Source of the DNA: Streptomyces sp. ISL-10
GTDB lineage: Bacteria; Actinomycetota; Actinomycetes; Streptomycetales; Streptomycetaceae
Assembly: GCF_018614575.1 (NCBI RefSeq)
Contig: NZ_JAGGOJ010000003.1
Location: 124,001-188,000 of the forward strand
Reading direction: 5' to 3'
DNA length: 64,000 bases
A program made the translations under genes and the position numbers. The notes beneath the pieces were generated by a model that was not told the DNA's origin, did no database searches, and worked only from the letters and a program-made list of their open reading frames with translations. Positions 39,828-48,600 of the stretch are shown in pieces (within the stretch, counting starts at the first letter, position 1; every line of letters begins with the position of its first letter).

Positions 39828-39860
39828 TTGCTCACGTGGCGGGAAGTGGACTATACCTGT
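39828..39860 (+). promoter_or_regulatory. ngcE promoter with a DasR-like (dre) site
   Basis: TTGCTC (39828-39833) and TATACC (39852-39857) are separated by 18 bp. AGTGGACTATACCTGT (39845-39860) covers the -10 box and matches 13 of 16 positions of the dre consensus A(C/G)TGGTCTAGACCA(C/G)T. It also resembles the TGGTCTAGACCT repeats of chitinase promoters. A DasR-controlled promoter responding to amino sugars is inferred. Confidence 0.55.
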
Positions 39861-40100
39861 CGGCGTCCGCATAGCTGTTCAAGGTTGCGGGCAGGGGGAC
39901 GGGCGGCGGTCGGGGCCATGCGGACCGGCAGCCGTGAAAATGGTCCTTTCCCCTGCCGGCCGGTGCACGACCCGAGCTTCACTGAGTTTCCCTTCGGGAA
40001 AACACAGCAACTGACCGCGGTGGCGGGGCCCTTCGCCTGAGGCGAGCAGTACGGGCGACCGGTACACCGCCTGAGTCCTGGAGAAGGCGAGGACTTGAGC

Positions 40101-41543
40101 ATGGGATCCACCTCCGCCCACACGAACAATGAGGGCCTCAGCCGTCGAAATCTGATCAAGCGGTCGGCCGCACTGGGCCTGATCGCCGTCCCGACGATGA
40201 GTTTCCTGTCCGCGTGTGCCAGCAGCGGCAGCGGCGACGACCAGGAGAAGCAGAAGGGCGAGGTGACGAAGGACAACCCGTTCGGCGTCACCAAGGGCGG
40301 CACCCTTGACGTCGTCATCTTCAAGGGCGGCTTCGGCGACCAGTACGCCATCGAGTGGGAAAAGCTCTACAAGGCCAAGTACGGGCCGCAGATCAGCCAC
40401 CTGGGCACCCAGGAGATCACCGGCAAGCTCCAGCCCCGCTTCAACGCGGGCAACCCGCCGGACGTCGTCGACGACTCCGGCGCCCAGCAGATCAAGCTGG
40501 ACGTGCTGCACAAGAACGGCCAACTCGCCGACCTCAGCGAGCTCCTCGAGGCGCCGTCGGTCGACGACCCGAGCAAGAAGGTCAAGGACGTTCTGATCCC
40601 GGGCACCGCCGACAAGGGCTTCATCGGCGGCAAGATGCACGCGCTCAACTACGTCTACACGGTCTGGGGCGTGTGGTACTCCGGCAAGCTCTTCAAGGAC
40701 AAGGGCTGGGAGGTCCCGAAGACATGGGACGCCTTCCTGGGCATCATGCAGGAGGCCAAGAAGGACGGCATCGGCGGCCTCGCCCACCAGGGCAAGCATC
40801 CGTACTACATCAACGTCATGATCATGGACCTGATCGCCAAGACCGGCGGACTGGACGCCATGAAGGCGATCGACAACCTCGACCCCAAGGCCTTCGTCGG
40901 CAGCGACGTGGCCAAGCAGTCCATCGAGGCGATCTACGAGATCGTCGACAAGGGCCTGCTCATGCCGGGCACCAACTCCCTGGACCACATCGAGTCCCAA
41001 ACCGCGTGGAACGAGGGCAAGGCCGTCTTCATCCCCTCCGGTTCCTGGCTGGAGAACGAGCAGTTGAAGCAGACCCCGGCGGACTTCGACATGAAATTCC
41101 TGCCGATGCCGCTGCTGCCGGACAGCAAGCTGCCCTTCGAGGCCATCCGGGCCGGCGCGGGTGAGCCGTACATCGTCCCGGAGAAGGCCAAGAACAAGGC
41201 GGGTGGCCTGGAGTTCCTGCGGATGATGCTGTCCAAGGAGTGGTCGACGAAGTTCGCCCAGGTGGCCAACTCGCTGACCATCCTCCAGGACGGGGTCGAC
41301 AAGGGCGTCACCCTGCGCCCCGGCACCAAGTCGGCCGTCGAGGCGGTCGACGCCTGCCCGGTCGAGCAGCGCTTCGACTACTTCTACACCACCTGGTACA
41401 GCGAGATGGACGAGTCCATCCGCACCGCGTCCGCCGAGCTGATGGCCAAGCGCATCCAGCCGAACGAATGGCTCAAGCGGGCGCAGGCCGCGGTCGACAA
41501 GGCGGCCAAGGACCCGGCGAGCAAGAACAACAAGCGTCAGTAG
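40101..41543 (+). CDS. ngcE: Chitobiose/N-acetylglucosamine-type ABC transporter, binding lipoprotein
   Basis: 480 residues from the ATG at 40101, preceded by GAGGA. The signal combines a twin-arginine-like LSRRNLIKRS with a lipobox LSAC, so the protein is a Tat-exported lipoprotein. The rest is a type 1 solute-binding fold (FNAGNPPDVVDDSGAQQIKL, PSGSWLENEQL). Position before two permeases and a ROK regulator matches NgcE of Streptomyces, which binds GlcNAc, chitobiose or longer chitooligosaccharides depending on species. No ATPase is encoded in the operon; NgcEFG is known to use the shared MsiK-type ATPase. Ligand identity is inferred from synteny. Confidence 0.85.
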   Translation: MGSTSAHTNNEGLSRRNLIKRSAALGLIAVPTMSFLSACASSGSGDDQEKQKGEVTKDNPFGVTKGGTLDVVIFKGGFGDQYAIEWEKLYKAKYGPQISHLGTQEITGKLQPRFNAGNPPDVVDDSGAQQIKLDVLHKNGQLADLSELLEAPSVDDPSKKVKDVLIPGTADKGFIGGKMHALNYVYTVWGVWYSGKLFKDKGWEVPKTWDAFLGIMQEAKKDGIGGLAHQGKHPYYINVMIMDLIAKTGGLDAMKAIDNLDPKAFVGSDVAKQSIEAIYEIVDKGLLMPGTNSLDHIESQTAWNEGKAVFIPSGSWLENEQLKQTPADFDMKFLPMPLLPDSKLPFEAIRAGAGEPYIVPEKAKNKAGGLEFLRMMLSKEWSTKFAQVANSLTILQDGVDKGVTLRPGTKSAVEAVDACPVEQRFDYFYTTWYSEMDESIRTASAELMAKRIQPNEWLKRAQAAVDKAAKDPASKNNKRQ

Positions 41544-41573
41544 CCGAGGGCCGGAAACCAGGGGCAGGGTGCC

Positions 41574-42506
41574 ATGCAACAGGGAAAGTACCGGTTCGTC
41601 ACCGGATTTCTGATCGTTCCGGTCGTGCTGTACGCGGTCTTCATGATCTGGCCGTATCTGCAGACCTTCGGATACTCCTTCACGAACTGGCAGGGCCAGT
41701 CGCAGGAGATGAGTTTCGTCGGACTCGAAAACTACACCGCGTTGTTCTCCGACGAGGTGTTCCTGAAGGCCCTGTGGCACAACATTCTGCTCCTGATCTT
41801 CCTCCCCCTCGCGACCATCCTGCTCGCCCTCTTCTTCGCCTTCATGGTGAACGTGGGCGGGCGGGGTGGCTCCGGCGGCATCCGCGGAGTGAAGGGCTCG
41901 GGTCTGTACAAGATCCTTTTCTTCGTTCCGCATGTGCTCTCGATCGCCATCCTCGCCGTGCTGTGGCGGGCGATCTACCGCGGTGACGTCGCCGGCTTGA
42001 TCAACGGCGTGTTCATCGAGCTGGGTCTCTCCGACCCCGCGCACCCGATCGAATGGCTCAACGAGCCCGATCTCGTGCTGTGGTGCGTGGCCTTCGTGCT
42101 GCTGTGGTGGGGCGTCGGCTTCTACCTCGTGCTGTTCTCCGCCGCGATGCAGTCGGTGCCGAAGGAAATCTACGAGGCCGCTCTGCTGGACGGCGCCAGC
42201 CGGACCCAGTCCTTCTTCCGGGTCACGCTCCCGCTGCTGTGGGACACCGTGCAGACCGCGTGGGTCTATCTCGCGATCCTCGCCATGGACTGCTTCGCCC
42301 TCATCTCCGTCATGACACCGGGCAACAGCTACGGCGGCGGTCCCGACCACAACAGCGAGGTCATGGCGACCTACCTCATGCGCAACTTCCTCTCCTTCGG
42401 AAAGAGCGGTTACGCCTGTGCCATGGGAGTCGTGATCCTGGTCCTCACCCTGATCCTGTCCCTCGTCACGCTGCGGGCCAGCCGCCGCGAGCGCATCGAA
42501 TACTGA
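41574..42506 (+). CDS. ngcF: NgcF-type sugar ABC transporter permease
   Basis: 310 residues with six predicted membrane helices. The cytoplasmic EAA loop, which contacts the ATPase, reads EAALLDGASRTQSFFRVTLP. It starts 30 bp after ngcE and ends 14 bp before ngcG. The expected partner is ngcG as a heterodimer. Confidence 0.88.
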   Translation: MQQGKYRFVTGFLIVPVVLYAVFMIWPYLQTFGYSFTNWQGQSQEMSFVGLENYTALFSDEVFLKALWHNILLLIFLPLATILLALFFAFMVNVGGRGGSGGIRGVKGSGLYKILFFVPHVLSIAILAVLWRAIYRGDVAGLINGVFIELGLSDPAHPIEWLNEPDLVLWCVAFVLLWWGVGFYLVLFSAAMQSVPKEIYEAALLDGASRTQSFFRVTLPLLWDTVQTAWVYLAILAMDCFALISVMTPGNSYGGGPDHNSEVMATYLMRNFLSFGKSGYACAMGVVILVLTLILSLVTLRASRRERIEY

Positions 42507-42520
42507 GCGGGGAACACGCT

Positions 42521-43465
42521 ATGTCGAACACCCGGTTGATCACCGGCGTCGAGAAGGACGCCGTACCCGCCCCGCGCATCTCGAAGAACGGTACGGGCGG
42601 CCGCCCCGGCTCCGGCGGCGGCGACGGGGAGGGCAGGGTCCTCAACGTCTTCTCGCACGGCTTCCTCATCCTGTGGGCCGTGATGATCGTGCTGCCTCTC
42701 TTCTGGCTGCTGATCGGCTCCTTCAAGACCGACACGGAGATCGGTGCCAGCGCCTGGTCGTGGCCCTCGAACTGGAACTTCGACGCCTTCGGCCGCGCCT
42801 GGGAGAAGGGGATCGGCGACTACTTCGCCAACACCCTGATCGTCCTCGCCTTCTCCATCCCGCTGACGATGCTGCTCGGCGCGATGGCGGCGTACGTGCT
42901 GGCCCGCTACGAGTTCCCGGGCAACCGCTTCTTCTACTACTTCTTCGTCGCCGGCGCGATGTTCCCGGTCTATCTGGGCCTGGTGCCGTTGTACTTCCTC
43001 GTCGACATGTTCGGCATGCTCAACACGTACCAGGGACTGATCCTGGTCTACATCGCCTACTCGCTGCCGTTCACCGTCTTCTTCATGCACGCGTTCTTCC
43101 GGACACTGCCCACGGCCATCCACGAGGCCGCGGTCATCGACGGCGCCTCCCACACCCGGATCTTCTTCCAGGTCATGGTCCCGATGGCCAAGCCGGGTCT
43201 GCTCAGCGTCGGCATCTTCAACGTGCTGGGCCAGTGGAACCAGTACATCCTCCCCATGACCCTGATGCAGCAGCAGAGCGGCTTCGACAAGGACCGCTCG
43301 GTGCTGACCCAGGGACTGGTCCTGCTGAACCAGCAGCAGGGCTACGAGGGCGACCTGCCGGTGATCTTCGCCGGAATGACGATCGCCATGCTGCCGGTGA
43401 TCGTCGTCTACCTGTCCTTCCAGCGGCAGGTCCAGTCCGGTCTCACTGCGGGCACGCTCAAGTAA
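42521..43465 (+). CDS. ngcG: NgcG-type sugar ABC transporter permease
   Basis: 314 residues from the ATG at 42521, with GGGGAA upstream. A Gly/Pro-rich cytoplasmic N-tail of about 45 residues precedes the membrane domain. The EAA loop is EAAVIDGASHTRIFFQVMVP. The second permease of the NgcEFG-type importer. A terminator follows. Confidence 0.88.
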   Translation: MSNTRLITGVEKDAVPAPRISKNGTGGRPGSGGGDGEGRVLNVFSHGFLILWAVMIVLPLFWLLIGSFKTDTEIGASAWSWPSNWNFDAFGRAWEKGIGDYFANTLIVLAFSIPLTMLLGAMAAYVLARYEFPGNRFFYYFFVAGAMFPVYLGLVPLYFLVDMFGMLNTYQGLILVYIAYSLPFTVFFMHAFFRTLPTAIHEAAVIDGASHTRIFFQVMVPMAKPGLLSVGIFNVLGQWNQYILPMTLMQQQSGFDKDRSVLTQGLVLLNQQQGYEGDLPVIFAGMTIAMLPVIVVYLSFQRQVQSGLTAGTLK

Positions 43466-43497
43466 CGAATACGGACATGCCGCCCATGGCGGCACCC

Positions 43498-43538
43498 GCC
43501 CGGGCCCCGTACGACACCGCGTCGAACGGGGCCCGGGC
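43498..43538 (+). terminator. Terminator of ngcEFG
   Basis: GCCCGGGCCCCGT pairs perfectly with ACGGGGCCCGGGC across a 15-nt loop and is followed by a T-rich CTTTCATTC. Confidence 0.85.
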
Positions 43539-43715
43539 CTTTCATTCCTGCGGTACGGACGCCCTGCCGCCCTTGCTCAAGGTCTTGACGCGAAAGGCCC
43601 CCGAGAGTTGAGCTTAGGGTTCACAAGTTGGAGAGACGTCGGGGTTGCCGTTCGCGATGGCCCCGGCCGGGGGCGGTCGTCGTGCCGCCCGCCGGGGGCA
43701 GGAGTGGATGAGTCG

Positions 43716-44915
43716 ATGGAGACTCCGGGATCGCAGACATCTCTGCACCGGGCCAACCTCGAGCGGGTCGTGCGCGCGGTGCGCATGGCCGGCTCGCTCA
43801 CGCAGGCGGAGATCGCCAGGAGCACCGGCCTCTCCGCGGCCACGGTCTCCAACATCGTCCGTGAGCTGAAGGACGGGGGCACGGTCGAGGTGACGCCCAC
43901 CTCCGCGGGCGGCAGGCGCGCCCGCAGCGTCTCTCTCAGCGGCGACGCGGGCATCGTGATCGGCGTGGACTTCGGCCACACCCACCTGCGCGTCGCCGTC
44001 GGCAACCTCGCCCACCAGGTGCTCGCCGAAGAGGCCGAGCCGCTGGACGTGGACGCCTCGTCGGCCGAGGGGTTCGACCGGGCGGAGACCCTGGTCAACC
44101 GCCTGGTCGAGGCCACCGGGATCGGTCCCGGAAAGATCATCGGCGTCGGGCTCGGCGTGCCGGGACCCATCGACGTGGAGTCGGGCACGCTCGGGTCCAC
44201 CGCCATCCTGCCGGGCTGGACCGGCATCAACCCCAGCGACGAGCTCTCGGGGCGGCTGGGCGTCCCGGTGTACGTCGACAACGACGCCAACCTCGGCGCG
44301 CTCGGTGAGCTGGTGTGGGGCAGCGGACGCGGGGTGAAGGACCTCGCGTACATCAAGGTCGCCAGCGGTGTGGGCGCCGGGCTCGTCATAGACGGCCAGA
44401 TCTACCGCGGGCCCGGCGGCACCGCGGGCGAGATCGGGCACATCACGCTGGACGAATCGGGCCCGGTGTGCCGCTGCGGCAACCGCGGCTGCCTGGAGAC
44501 CTTCGCCGCGGCGCGGTACGTGCTGCCGCTGCTCCGGCCCAGCCACGGGGACGGGCTGACCATGGAGAAGGTCGTCCGGCTCGCCCGTGAGGGCGATCCG
44601 GGCTGCCGGCGCGTGGTTGCCGACGTCGGCCGCCACATCGGCAGCGGCGTAGCCAACCTGTGCAACCTGCTCAACCCCAGTCGGGTGGTGCTCGGCGGCG
44701 ATCTGGCGGAGGCTGGAGAGTTGGTACTCGGACCCATCCGGGAGTCCGTCTCCCGCTATGCCATCCCCAGCGCGGCGAGGCAGCTCTCGGTGGCGCCCGG
44801 AGCCCTCGGCGGGCGTGCCGAGGTGCTGGGTGCCCTCGCGCTCGTGCTCAGCGAAATGGGTGATTCGACCCTTCTTGGGAGCGCGTTGCCCGCCGGGGCA
44901 CCCGCCTTCACTTAG
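43716..44915 (+). CDS. rok7B7: ROK-family transcriptional regulator (Rok7B7-type)
   Basis: 399 residues from the ATG at 43716. A GTG at 43704 with GGGGG 5 nt upstream is an equally good start and gives 403. Residues 10-75 are a winged HTH (GSLTQAEIARSTGLSAATVS). The ROK domain follows, with the ATP-type motif VIGVDFGHTHLRVAVG, a sugar-pocket segment with DNDANLGALGE, and the zinc motif CRCGNRGCLE. Orthologues located between ngcEFG and xylFGH in S. coelicolor are reported as pleiotropic regulators of carbon control and antibiotic production and of xylose uptake. Position here supports that identity. Whether the ligand is an amino sugar or a pentose cannot be read from the sequence. Confidence 0.88.
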   Translation: METPGSQTSLHRANLERVVRAVRMAGSLTQAEIARSTGLSAATVSNIVRELKDGGTVEVTPTSAGGRRARSVSLSGDAGIVIGVDFGHTHLRVAVGNLAHQVLAEEAEPLDVDASSAEGFDRAETLVNRLVEATGIGPGKIIGVGLGVPGPIDVESGTLGSTAILPGWTGINPSDELSGRLGVPVYVDNDANLGALGELVWGSGRGVKDLAYIKVASGVGAGLVIDGQIYRGPGGTAGEIGHITLDESGPVCRCGNRGCLETFAAARYVLPLLRPSHGDGLTMEKVVRLAREGDPGCRRVVADVGRHIGSGVANLCNLLNPSRVVLGGDLAEAGELVLGPIRESVSRYAIPSAARQLSVAPGALGGRAEVLGALALVLSEMGDSTLLGSALPAGAPAFT

Positions 44916-44921
44916 ATAACG

Positions 44922-44939
44922 GATGGCACCGTTGTCATC
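44922..44939. promoter_or_regulatory. Inverted repeat upstream of xylF
   Basis: GATGGCA-CCGT-TGTCATC has one mismatch per arm. TAAC (44917-44920) and GTTA (44942-44945) extend the symmetry. It lies 6 bp after the rok stop and about 100 bp before xylF, a natural place for a ROK operator. Confidence 0.45.
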
Positions 44940-45036
44940 TCGTTAAGGATTTACTCCTTGACGCTGGCGGCGGGGCCGAGTTGACTTCCAGCCACCTCGG
45001 CCGCAGCGACGCGGCCTCGTCAGGGAGGTTTACATC

Positions 45037-46149
45037 GTGAACGCACATCTGCGTCGTGCCGCCGTTGCAGTCGCCGCCACCACCATGGCCGTGTCGCTCG
45101 CGGCCTGTGGTCAGGCGGGGGAGTCGGGCGACGCCGCCGACGAGACGGCCGGCAAGAAGGGCGACGACATCACCATCGGTCTTCTCCTGCCGGAGAACCA
45201 GACCGCTCGTTACGAGAAGTTCGACAAGCCGCTCATCGAGAAGAAGATCAGCGAGCTCACGGACGGCAAGGGCAAGGTCGTCTACGCCAACGCCAAGCAG
45301 GACGCCACGCTGCAGACGCAGCAGGTCGACACCATGATCACCAACAAGGTCGACGCCCTGATCGTGGACGCGGTCGACTCCAAGGCCATCGCCGGCGGCG
45401 TCAAGAAGGCCAAGGACGCCGGTATCCCGGTCGTCGCCTTCGACCGCCTCGCCGAGGGCCCGATCGACGCCTACACCTCCTTCGACAACGAAGAGGTCGG
45501 TCACGTCCAGGGCAAGGCGCTGCTCGAGGCCCTCGGCGACAAGGCCAAGGACGGCCAGATCGTCATGATGAACGGCGCGATCACGGACCCCAACGCCGCG
45601 CTGTTCAAGAAGGGCGCCCACGCCGAGCTCGACGGCAAGGTGAACATCGGCAAGGAGTACGACACCAAGGAGTGGAAGCCGGAGAACGCCAACGCCAACA
45701 TGGAGGCAGCGATCTCGTCCCTCGGCAAGGACAAGATCATCGGCGTCTACTCCGCGAACGACGGCATGGCGGGCGGCATCATCACCGCCCTCAAGGCCGG
45801 CGGCTTCACCAAGCTTCCCCCGGTCACCGGCCAGGACGCCGAGCTCGCCGGTGTGCAGCGCATCGTCGCGGGTGAGCAGTTCATGAGCGTCTACAAGCCG
45901 TACGCGCCGGAGGCCGCTGCCGCCGCGGAGATGGCCGTGGCGCTCGCCAAGGGCGAGAAGCTCGACGCGATCGCCAAGGAGAAGGTCGACAGCCCCACCA
46001 ACAAGGGCATCCCGTCGGTCCTGGTCCCGGTCGTCTCGCTGACCAAGGACAACATCAACGACACGGTGATCAAGGACGGTGTCTACACCGTCCAGGAGAT
46101 CTGCACCCCGAAGTTCAAGGCCGCGTGTGATGAGCTGGGCCTGAAGTAA
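45037..46149 (+). CDS. xylF: Xylose-type ABC transporter, binding lipoprotein
   Basis: 370 residues. The GTG at 45037 has GGGAGG 8 nt upstream. A lipoprotein signal ends at LAAC (Cys25). The mature domain is a type 2 (ribose/xylose) periplasmic-binding fold (ITIGLLLPENQTARYEKFDK, VDALIVDAVDSKAIAGGVKK, GVYSANDGMAGGIITALKAG). The adjacent single-domain ATPase and permease complete the importer. Xylose is the substrate known for the syntenic S. coelicolor system; here it is inferred. Confidence 0.87.
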   Translation: MNAHLRRAAVAVAATTMAVSLAACGQAGESGDAADETAGKKGDDITIGLLLPENQTARYEKFDKPLIEKKISELTDGKGKVVYANAKQDATLQTQQVDTMITNKVDALIVDAVDSKAIAGGVKKAKDAGIPVVAFDRLAEGPIDAYTSFDNEEVGHVQGKALLEALGDKAKDGQIVMMNGAITDPNAALFKKGAHAELDGKVNIGKEYDTKEWKPENANANMEAAISSLGKDKIIGVYSANDGMAGGIITALKAGGFTKLPPVTGQDAELAGVQRIVAGEQFMSVYKPYAPEAAAAAEMAVALAKGEKLDAIAKEKVDSPTNKGIPSVLVPVVSLTKDNINDTVIKDGVYTVQEICTPKFKAACDELGLK

Positions 46150-46194
46150 GGCCGCTCGCCGGAGCCCCGTGTCCCACGCGGCTCCGGTCCAGCC

Positions 46195-46269
46195 GGGACG
46201 GAACCGTCCCGCAGAAACCTTCCGGTGCCCCCTCCCGCCAACCAGCCCCCGCTGCGGGAGGGGCACCGG
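46195..46269 (+). promoter_or_regulatory. Tandem hairpins between xylF and xylG
   Basis: GGGACGG-AA-CCGTCCC (46195-46210) is followed by a 16-nt/15-nt near-perfect stem (46222-46237 with 46255-46269). A further CCGGAGCC/GGCTCCGG pair lies just upstream at about 46159-46187. Such intercistronic structures usually raise the level of binding-protein mRNA relative to the permease genes by stalling decay or by partial termination. Confidence 0.6.
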
Positions 46270-46361
46270 TCGGAACACTCGCGCATTCCACTGCTCAGCC
46301 TCCGCGCCGCCTCCCCCGGCGCGGCATCCCCGCCGGTCAGGCGGCGAAGGAGATGGTTCAC

Positions 46362-47141
46362 GTGTCCGCTACGCCCGTGTTGGCGTTGCGCGGGGTCTCC
46401 AAGCGGTTCGGTGCCGTCCAGGCGCTCACCGACGTAGAGCTTGAGGTCCACGCCGGTGAGGTTGTCGCCCTGGTCGGCGACAACGGCGCCGGAAAGTCCA
46501 CGCTGGTCAAGACGATCGCCGGCGTGCATCCCATCGATGAAGGCGTCATCGAATGGGAGGGCAGGGGCGTGTCGATCAACCGGCCGCACGACGCCCAGAA
46601 TCTCGGCATCGCGACGGTCTACCAGGACCTCGCGCTGTGCGACAACATCGACGTCGTCGGCAACCTCTACCTCGGCCGCGAGCTCCGCAAGCGCGGTGTG
46701 CTCGACGAGGTCGAGATGGAGCGACGCGCGCTCGAACTGCTGAAGACGCTGTCGATCCGCATCCCCAGCGTCCGCATCCCGATCGCCTCGCTCTCCGGCG
46801 GTCAGCGCCAGACCGTGGCCATCGCCCGTTCGATGCTCGGCGAGCCCCAGCTCGTCATCCTCGACGAGCCCACCGCCGCCCTCGGCGTCGAGCAGACCGC
46901 ACAGGTGCTCGACCTCGTGGAGCGGCTGCGGGAGCGCGGCCACGCCGTGATCCTGATCAGCCACAACATGGCAGACGTCAAGGCCGTCGCCGACAAGGTC
47001 GCCGTGCTGCGGCTGGGCCAGAACAACGGCGTCTTCGAGGTCAAGTCGACCTCGCAGGAAGAGATCATCTCCGCCATCACCGGCGCCACGGACAACGCCG
47101 TGACCCGCCGTGCGGCGCGCAACGCGGAGGTTCAGAAGTGA
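46362..47141 (+). CDS. xylG: Xylose-type ABC transporter, ATP-binding protein
   Basis: 259 residues. The GTG at 46362 lies 9 nt after AAGGAG, whereas the ATG at 46353 directly abuts it, so GTG is preferred. Walker A is GDNGAGKST, the ABC signature SLSGGQ, Walker B LVILDEPTAA, and the switch His is in LISHN. It has one nucleotide-binding domain, unlike the two-domain E. coli XylG/RbsA, so a homodimer is expected. The stop overlaps the xylH start (GTGA). Confidence 0.9.
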   Translation: MSATPVLALRGVSKRFGAVQALTDVELEVHAGEVVALVGDNGAGKSTLVKTIAGVHPIDEGVIEWEGRGVSINRPHDAQNLGIATVYQDLALCDNIDVVGNLYLGRELRKRGVLDEVEMERRALELLKTLSIRIPSVRIPIASLSGGQRQTVAIARSMLGEPQLVILDEPTAALGVEQTAQVLDLVERLRERGHAVILISHNMADVKAVADKVAVLRLGQNNGVFEVKSTSQEEIISAITGATDNAVTRRAARNAEVQK

Positions 47142-48430
47142 ATATCGAGAAGACCTCCACCACCCCCGTCGAGGCGCCCGTCGTCAACCCGGACGCCGCG
47201 CATGACGCGGTCACCGCGGTCGACCCCCGGCTGCTGGTTCGCGAGCAGGGCCTGAAGGGATACGTCTCCGAGTTCCGGCGCAAGATGCACGCCGGTGACC
47301 TCGGCTCGATCCCGGTCGTCCTCGGCCTGGTGATCATCGCGATCATCTTCCAGAGCCTGAACTCCGCCTTCCTCTCCGCGGAGAACCTCAACAACATCGC
47401 CGTCACCATGGTCGGCACGGGCATGATGGCCGTCGGCATCATCTTCGTGCTGCTGCTGGGCGAAATCGACCTGTCGGTCGGCTCGGTCAGCGGTGTCGCG
47501 GGTGCCATCGTCGCCGTCATGAGCGTCAGCCACGGGATGAACGAGTGGGTCGCCGTCCTCGTCGCCCTCGCCGGCGGAGCCGCCATCGGCGCGCTGCACG
47601 GTTTCTTCTTCGCCCGGATCGGCGCCCCCGCGTTCGCCGTCACACTGGCGGGCCTGCTGTTCTGGCTCGGCTTCATGCTCCAGCTCCTCGGCGACGCCGG
47701 AACGATCAACCTGGACTCCGATGGCGTCGTCGGCAAGCTGACCACGTACTACTTCTCGGACGTCGCCGCCGCCTACGGCCTCGCCGCCGTGGCCGTGGCC
47801 GTGTTCTTCGTGACGTCGTACTTCGACAACCGCCGCCGGGAGGCCGCGGGCGTCCCCTCCCGGCCGCTGTCCGACGTCGTGCTGCGCACGGGGCTCCTCG
47901 CGGTCGTCGCCTTCGCGGCGGCGATCATGTTCAACCAGTACAAGGGCCTGCCCCTGGCGCTGGTGCTGTTCCTCGCGGTCCTCGTGATCACGGACTTCGT
48001 GCTCCGCCGCACCGCGTACGGCCGCAAGATCTTCGCGCTGGGCGGCAGCGTCGAGGCATCCCGCCGTGCCGGTATCAACGTCACCGCGGTCCGGATCTCC
48101 GTCTTCGCCCTCGCCGGGTTCTTCGCGGCGGTCGGCGGACTGTTCTGGGCCTCCAAGATCGCCGCGGCCAACCAGAGCGCCGGTACCGGTGACCTGCTGA
48201 TGAACGTCATCGCGGCGGCCGTCATCGGCGGCACCAGCCTCTTCGGCGGCCGCGGCCGCACCTGGAACGCCCTCCTGGGCGTCATGGTGATCGTCTCGAT
48301 CCAGTACGGCCTCGCCCTGGAGGGCATCGCGACACCCGTGGTCTACATGATCACCGGTGGTGTGCTGCTCGCCACTGTCGTGATCGACTCCATCACCCGC
48401 AAGACACAGAAGACGGCTGGTCGCGCCTGA
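47138..48430 (+). CDS. xylH: Xylose-type ABC transporter, permease
   Basis: 430 residues from a GTG overlapping the xylG stop, with GGAGG 7 nt upstream. A 60-residue cytoplasmic N-terminus precedes about ten membrane helices. The family signature [20 protein letters not shown] and the later [11 protein letters not shown] loop and [10 protein letters not shown] are typical of RbsC/XylH permeases. A strong terminator follows, closing the xylFGH operon. Confidence 0.9.
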   Translation: MNIEKTSTTPVEAPVVNPDAAHDAVTAVDPRLLVREQGLKGYVSEFRRKMHAGDLGSIPVVLGLVIIAIIFQSLNSAFLSAENLNNIAVTMVGTGMMAVGIIFVLLLGEIDLSVGSVSGVAGAIVAVMSVSHGMNEWVAVLVALAGGAAIGALHGFFFARIGAPAFAVTLAGLLFWLGFMLQLLGDAGTINLDSDGVVGKLTTYYFSDVAAAYGLAAVAVAVFFVTSYFDNRRREAAGVPSRPLSDVVLRTGLLAVVAFAAAIMFNQYKGLPLALVLFLAVLVITDFVLRRTAYGRKIFALGGSVEASRRAGINVTAVRISVFALAGFFAAVGGLFWASKIAAANQSAGTGDLLMNVIAAAVIGGTSLFGGRGRTWNALLGVMVIVSIQYGLALEGIATPVVYMITGGVLLATVVIDSITRKTQKTAGRA

Positions 48431-48436
48431 CGCAGC

Positions 48437-48477
48437 CAGCAGTGCCCGGCACCGCACGGCGGTGCCGGGCACTGCTG
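48437..48477 (+). terminator. Terminator of xylFGH
   Basis: CAGCAGTGCCCGGCACC pairs perfectly with GGTGCCGGGCACTGCTG across a 7-nt loop, beginning 7 bp past the stop. Confidence 0.9.
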
Positions 48478-48600
48478 TGTGCGGCTGCCGGCCGAGCGAG
48501 AACGCATGGCCGCGCATCCGGGATCCGGACCGGAACATTAGACTCGGGCAATCGGCAAGGCTCGATCAGCTCGAACGCAGCTCGAAGCAAGGAGGCACGG

